From IMG/VR virus record IMGVR_UViG_3300024346_000237, positions 1-36,014 of that record: 36,014 nucleotides of DNA. One strand, given 5' to 3'. The position numbers and the translations under genes were made by a program. Every line of letters begins with the position of its first letter. The first letter of the stretch is position 1. The stretch comes from a virus. Of this stretch, positions 33,613 through 36,014 are shown piece by piece. The notes under the pieces were generated by a model. It was not told where the DNA came from. It searched no databases and saw nothing but the letters and a program-made list of their open reading frames with translations.

Positions 33613-33866
33613 TCAACTATAACCACGTCAGGTTGTCTTATAACTTTGTAAAGACTTCCCTTATATTCTATTCCGTGTCCAGCGTGTCTGTCATAGTATA
33701 TAATATCATTTTCGCTAACACCTAATGTGTTTTCTCCAACGCTTACTACTTTACCTTTTAAATAGCGAATATCGCTAGTATGTTGGTCCATAATAAGTAA
33801 ACCACTTTCAGACTTCTGCTCTTCTTTTATTTCTGTAATTACAATGTAGCTATTAATTGCTTTCAT
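33609..33866 (-). CDS. groES: phage co-chaperonin GroES
   Basis: This 85-aa protein is a short GroES. It has a first strand (YIVITEIKEEQ, 7-17), a mobile loop with SGLLI at 21-25 (the LLI tripeptide matches the IVL contact that binds GroEL, and T4 gp31's loop), LKGKVVSVGENTLGVSENDI (36-55) for the GEV..VG and DxI turn, and a C-terminal strand (KVIRQPDVVIVE). E. coli GroES has 97 and T4 gp31 111 residues; the roof hairpin is short here. It overlaps groEL by 14 bases and follows it, reversing the bacterial order. The partner is very likely the phage GroEL beside it, but binding of host GroEL cannot be excluded. Confidence 0.88.
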   Translation of the reverse strand: MKAINSYIVITEIKEEQKSESGLLIMDQHTSDIRYLKGKVVSVGENTLGVSENDIIYYDRHAGHGIEYKGSLYKVIRQPDVVIVE

Positions 33867-35415
33867 TAACTCTTACATTTGAAATTACACAATCAGTTGA
33901 CATAATCGTTGCAGCAACAGACGCAGCGTTAATCAGGGCTGTTTTAGTTACCAATACAGGATCTATAACGCCTGCTTTAATCATATTAACTTCTTTACCA
34001 GAAATAACATCTATACCTCGACCTTTTGGAATAATGTTAACTTTTTCAATACCAGCGTTCTCTAAGATAATATAATACGGAGCGGTTATAGCTTTCATAA
34101 ACGTAGCCTCCACGTCTCCTTTAGCATTGATCTTATTACTAGCATCAAGCAAAGCAACACCTCCGCCTGGAACAATACCCTCTTTAAGCGCAGCCTTAAC
34201 GGCGTAAATAGCGTCCTCAACACGGTCTTTTTTCTCTTTTAATTCAACAGCGGAATTAGCACCTACTTTAATTATACCTACTGCTCCTGCGAGCATCGCA
34301 AGTCTTTGTTCAAGTTTTTTCTTAATATAAGGGTTTTGCTCATCTAAGATTTTCTTTTGAACACTAGCAACTCTTTCGCTAGCCGCTTCAGGCATTTCAT
34401 CAATAGTAATTACTGTAGAGTTACTATCTGTAACAGCTTTTATTGCTCTTCCTAAAATATCAGGCTGTATCATATCAAGATCGTCACCTAGTTCTTCATT
34501 CATAACAGTAGCTCCCGTTATAGATGCTATATCTTCTATAGTGTCTTTTTTAGTAGCACCGAACCCAGGTAAGTCTACAATATTTACTTTAAGATTTCCT
34601 TTTATTTTGTTAGTCAGTAGCGCAGACATCGGTTGCTGTTCAACTGTAGCTATGATCAACAAAGAGGATTTTTCTTTTATAACGTGTTCTAAGACGTTTT
34701 GTATTTTTCTGATGTTAGGTATTGGAGAAGCCACAATAAGCACGTACGGAGCTTCTAAAGTAGCTTTATTCGTGTCTGAGTCAGTAACAAGGTGTGGGGA
34801 CTTAAGGCCTGAATCAAATTGTACTCCATCTACGATTTCAACGTACGTTTGTTCAGATTCAGATTCCTCCATTAATACCACACCATCTTTACCTACTTTA
34901 TTGTAAGCTTCAGCAATAATATTACCTAGCTCTTTATCATTGTTTGCCGATATACTAGCTACCGAGTTAAGCATATTACCGCTTATATCAACCGCTTGTT
35001 TTTCAAGATGTTTTATTATCTTTTTAACACTGCTATCAATTCCAGCTTTAATATCCCTAATAGTAAAATTAAGGTCTGCTTCTTTAAATGTGCTTATTAT
35101 TGAATGAGCTAAAACAGTTGATGTTGTTGTACCATCTCCAGCTTCTTTCACTGTTTTTTGAGCCGCTTCTTTAATTAGAGTAGCCCCAATGTTTTCTACC
35201 GAATCCAGCAACACAACACTATTAGCAACCGTTACCCCATCTTTTGTCACAACAGGTCTACCCATTGCATCTTCATAAATAACACACTTACCAGAAGCTC
35301 CTAAAGTAGACTTAACTGCATTGGTAAGTTTATCTATACCCGACATTATTTTGTCCCTAGCTTCATTGCTAAAATTTATATTTTTAACAATTTCACTGGG
35401 TTGATTGTATTCCAT
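33853..35415 (-). CDS. groEL: phage chaperonin GroEL
   Basis: This 520-aa protein is a full-length group I chaperonin (E. coli GroEL has 548). ATP-site motifs are present: TKDGVTVA with Asp59 (E. coli Asp52), the DGTTT loop with Asp94 (E. coli Asp87), the second-half VEDAIYAVKAALKEG (E. coli Asp398 region), and PGGGVALL. The apical domain retains the LLIIA and LPGFG.TKK sequences. The C-terminus ends INSNVRVNESN-like without the flexible GGM tail. The early expected role is folding of the major capsid or giant ejection protein. It is divergent from bacterial GroEL and read with the phage neighbours, so it is not host contamination. A pentanucleotide repeat sits in its leader. Confidence 0.93.
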   Translation of the reverse strand: MEYNQPSEIVKNINFSNEARDKIMSGIDKLTNAVKSTLGASGKCVIYEDAMGRPVVTKDGVTVANSVVLLDSVENIGATLIKEAAQKTVKEAGDGTTTSTVLAHSIISTFKEADLNFTIRDIKAGIDSSVKKIIKHLEKQAVDISGNMLNSVASISANNDKELGNIIAEAYNKVGKDGVVLMEESESEQTYVEIVDGVQFDSGLKSPHLVTDSDTNKATLEAPYVLIVASPIPNIRKIQNVLEHVIKEKSSLLIIATVEQQPMSALLTNKIKGNLKVNIVDLPGFGATKKDTIEDIASITGATVMNEELGDDLDMIQPDILGRAIKAVTDSNSTVITIDEMPEAASERVASVQKKILDEQNPYIKKKLEQRLAMLAGAVGIIKVGANSAVELKEKKDRVEDAIYAVKAALKEGIVPGGGVALLDASNKINAKGDVEATFMKAITAPYYIILENAGIEKVNIIPKGRGIDVISGKEVNMIKAGVIDPVLVTKTALINAASVAATIMSTDCVISNVRVNESN

Positions 35416-35437
35416 TTAATTTAATTTAATTTAATTT
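35415..35437 (-). repeat. TTTAA pentanucleotide tandem repeat in the groEL leader
   Basis: Four exact TTTAA units lie at 35415-35434, followed by a partial TTT. They start within the groEL start codon and fill most of the gap to the upstream gene. On the mRNA this reads as (AAUUA)-type repeats directly before the start codon, giving an unstructured A/U-rich leader. It could affect translation, or it may be a slippage tract. Confidence 0.7.
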
Positions 35438-35444
35438 GAAAAAA

Positions 35445-35702
35445 CTATACTTCTTCTACTTCAGCTTCTTCTACTATTTCTTCGTAAGTTCCATCTTTAA
35501 TATTGATGCTTACTTTTCCAAATTCTTCTTCAAGCTCTTTTTGTAATTCCGCCAACTTAGCTTCGACGCCTGCAACTTCATGCAACATCTTGTGTTTTTG
35601 TAATTCAATCCCTCCTAGCTGAGCTTGAGCGTTTTGGATTAAACCTACAGTTTCTTGTAAGTTTTTTAACTGTTCTTCTGAAATTTTGTTTGTTTTTGAC
35701 AT
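35445..35702 (-). CDS. coiled-coil protein of unknown function (85 aa)
   Basis: This 85-aa protein has a long coiled-coil helix from residue 9 to about 60 (EEQLKNLQETVGLIQNAQAQ onwards) with a Gly-Gly break at 30-31, then FGKVSINIKDGTYEE, a short beta hairpin, and an acidic tail EEAEVEEV. The FGKVSINI.DGTY element recurs, from memory, in many marine phage small proteins. Two helices around a GG turn could make it prefoldin-like, which would fit the chaperonin genes next to it. This is speculative. Confidence 0.7.
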   Translation of the reverse strand: MSKTNKISEEQLKNLQETVGLIQNAQAQLGGIELQKHKMLHEVAGVEAKLAELQKELEEEFGKVSINIKDGTYEEIVEEAEVEEV

Positions 35703-35784
35703 TTTATAATATTAAATAAGTTACTTATGGTATATATATTACATTATTTTAACATTTCTTAAAGCAGCAAAAGTGTCACTAAAT

Positions 35785-36014
35785 TTATTCTTCAGCTATA
35801 ATTTCTTCTTCTAAAACTGTAATTTCCGGTATCTGGACATTGAATCTTTTAGTAATGGTCACAGGGTTTGCAATCTTGTCTAATTGATCATCTAAATTAG
35901 CTTTTAAGCTATCTAAATCCATTTTAGACTCTAGCCAAGCTACCACGTCCACTTCGCTTAGTTCGTCAAAAGGAGTAAATCCTTCCTCGCTAGGCGCTTC
36001 TAAAGATTCTACAC
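35785..36014 (-). CDS. partial phage protein, start beyond the window
   Basis: The last 75 codons of a gene are read on the minus strand, ending at the TAA at 35787-35785; the start lies past the window edge. The visible part contains PFDELSEVDVVAWLESKMDL and LDDQLDKIANPVTITKRFNV, ending in an acidic tail (LEEEIIAEE). The pattern LSE.DVV.WLE...  D.L...L..Q.. ..NP resembles small proteins I recall from cyanophage tail or structural clusters. No function is assigned. The 82-base gap to the next gene is AT-rich without a clear signal. Confidence 0.65.
   Translation of the reverse strand, partial: VESLEAPSEEGFTPFDELSEVDVVAWLESKMDLDSLKANLDDQLDKIANPVTITKRFNVQIPEITVLEEEIIAEE

Noticed and set aside
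35703-35784. Promoter between the coiled-coil gene and the partial gene (TTGCTG and TAATGT, 18-base spacing on the minus strand)
   Set aside because: The match is weak and the region is so AT-rich that such pairs arise by chance; no Bacteroidota TAnnTTTG box was found.
1-36014. Integrase, repressor, attachment sites, tRNA genes, CRISPR arrays, insertion sequences
   Set aside because: Looked for by eye on both strands; no supporting sequence was seen.

Overview
This window is part of the genome of a lytic-looking tailed bacteriophage (Caudoviricetes), most likely a short-tailed (podovirus-type) marine phage of a Bacteroidota/Flavobacteriia host. The virion genes (terminase, portal, scaffold, capsid, tail tube and nozzle, ejection proteins, lysis) form one block. 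The DNA is AT-rich and tightly packed, with ATGA and TAATG overlaps. Genes lack Shine-Dalgarno sequences and carry A-rich leaders instead, as is common for Bacteroidota and their phages. The terminase, portal and nozzle-type proteins resemble, from memory, crAss-like and uncultured marine podovirus proteins; this placement is an inference. No integrase, repressor, tRNA or CRISPR array was seen. DNA polymerase and helicase genes must lie outside the window.

Left arm, plus strand (1-6057): a nucleotide-metabolism operon. It holds a thymidylate-synthase-family enzyme with a diagnostic Asn-to-Asp change that points to dCMP rather than dUMP as substrate, a GIY-YIG/MazG fusion, a second MazG-like protein, a T7 endonuclease I-like junction resolvase, three small genes of 46-56 aa, and both class I ribonucleotide reductase subunits with a 73-aa unknown between them. 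A terminator at 6113-6144 ends this operon, where it converges with the minus-strand genes.

Right arm, minus strand, read from right to left (36014 down to 6143): a partial gene, a coiled-coil protein, phage groEL and groES (reverse of the usual bacterial order), a winged-helix-like protein, a run of tiny very basic proteins, membrane proteins including a 3TM-type holin candidate, a GroES-like-barrel candidate, a possible small terminase, TerL, portal, scaffold, major capsid protein (followed by a terminator), an MCP-linked protein (followed by a terminator), two connector/tail proteins, the 1157-aa nozzle-like protein, and three ejection-type proteins (206, 465 and 2587 aa) in the T7 gp14-gp15-gp16 order. 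A 54-aa holin candidate overlapping an M15 endolysin closes the arm.

How it fits together: the left arm makes and cleans dNTPs and may prepare a modified cytosine. The right arm folds, builds and fills the particle, then lyses the cell. The most unusual points are the Asp179 thymidylate-synthase homologue beside two NTP pyrophosphohydrolases, the complete phage GroEL/GroES pair, and the giant ejection protein carrying an HExxH motif and a segment that reads like sigma-70 region 2.
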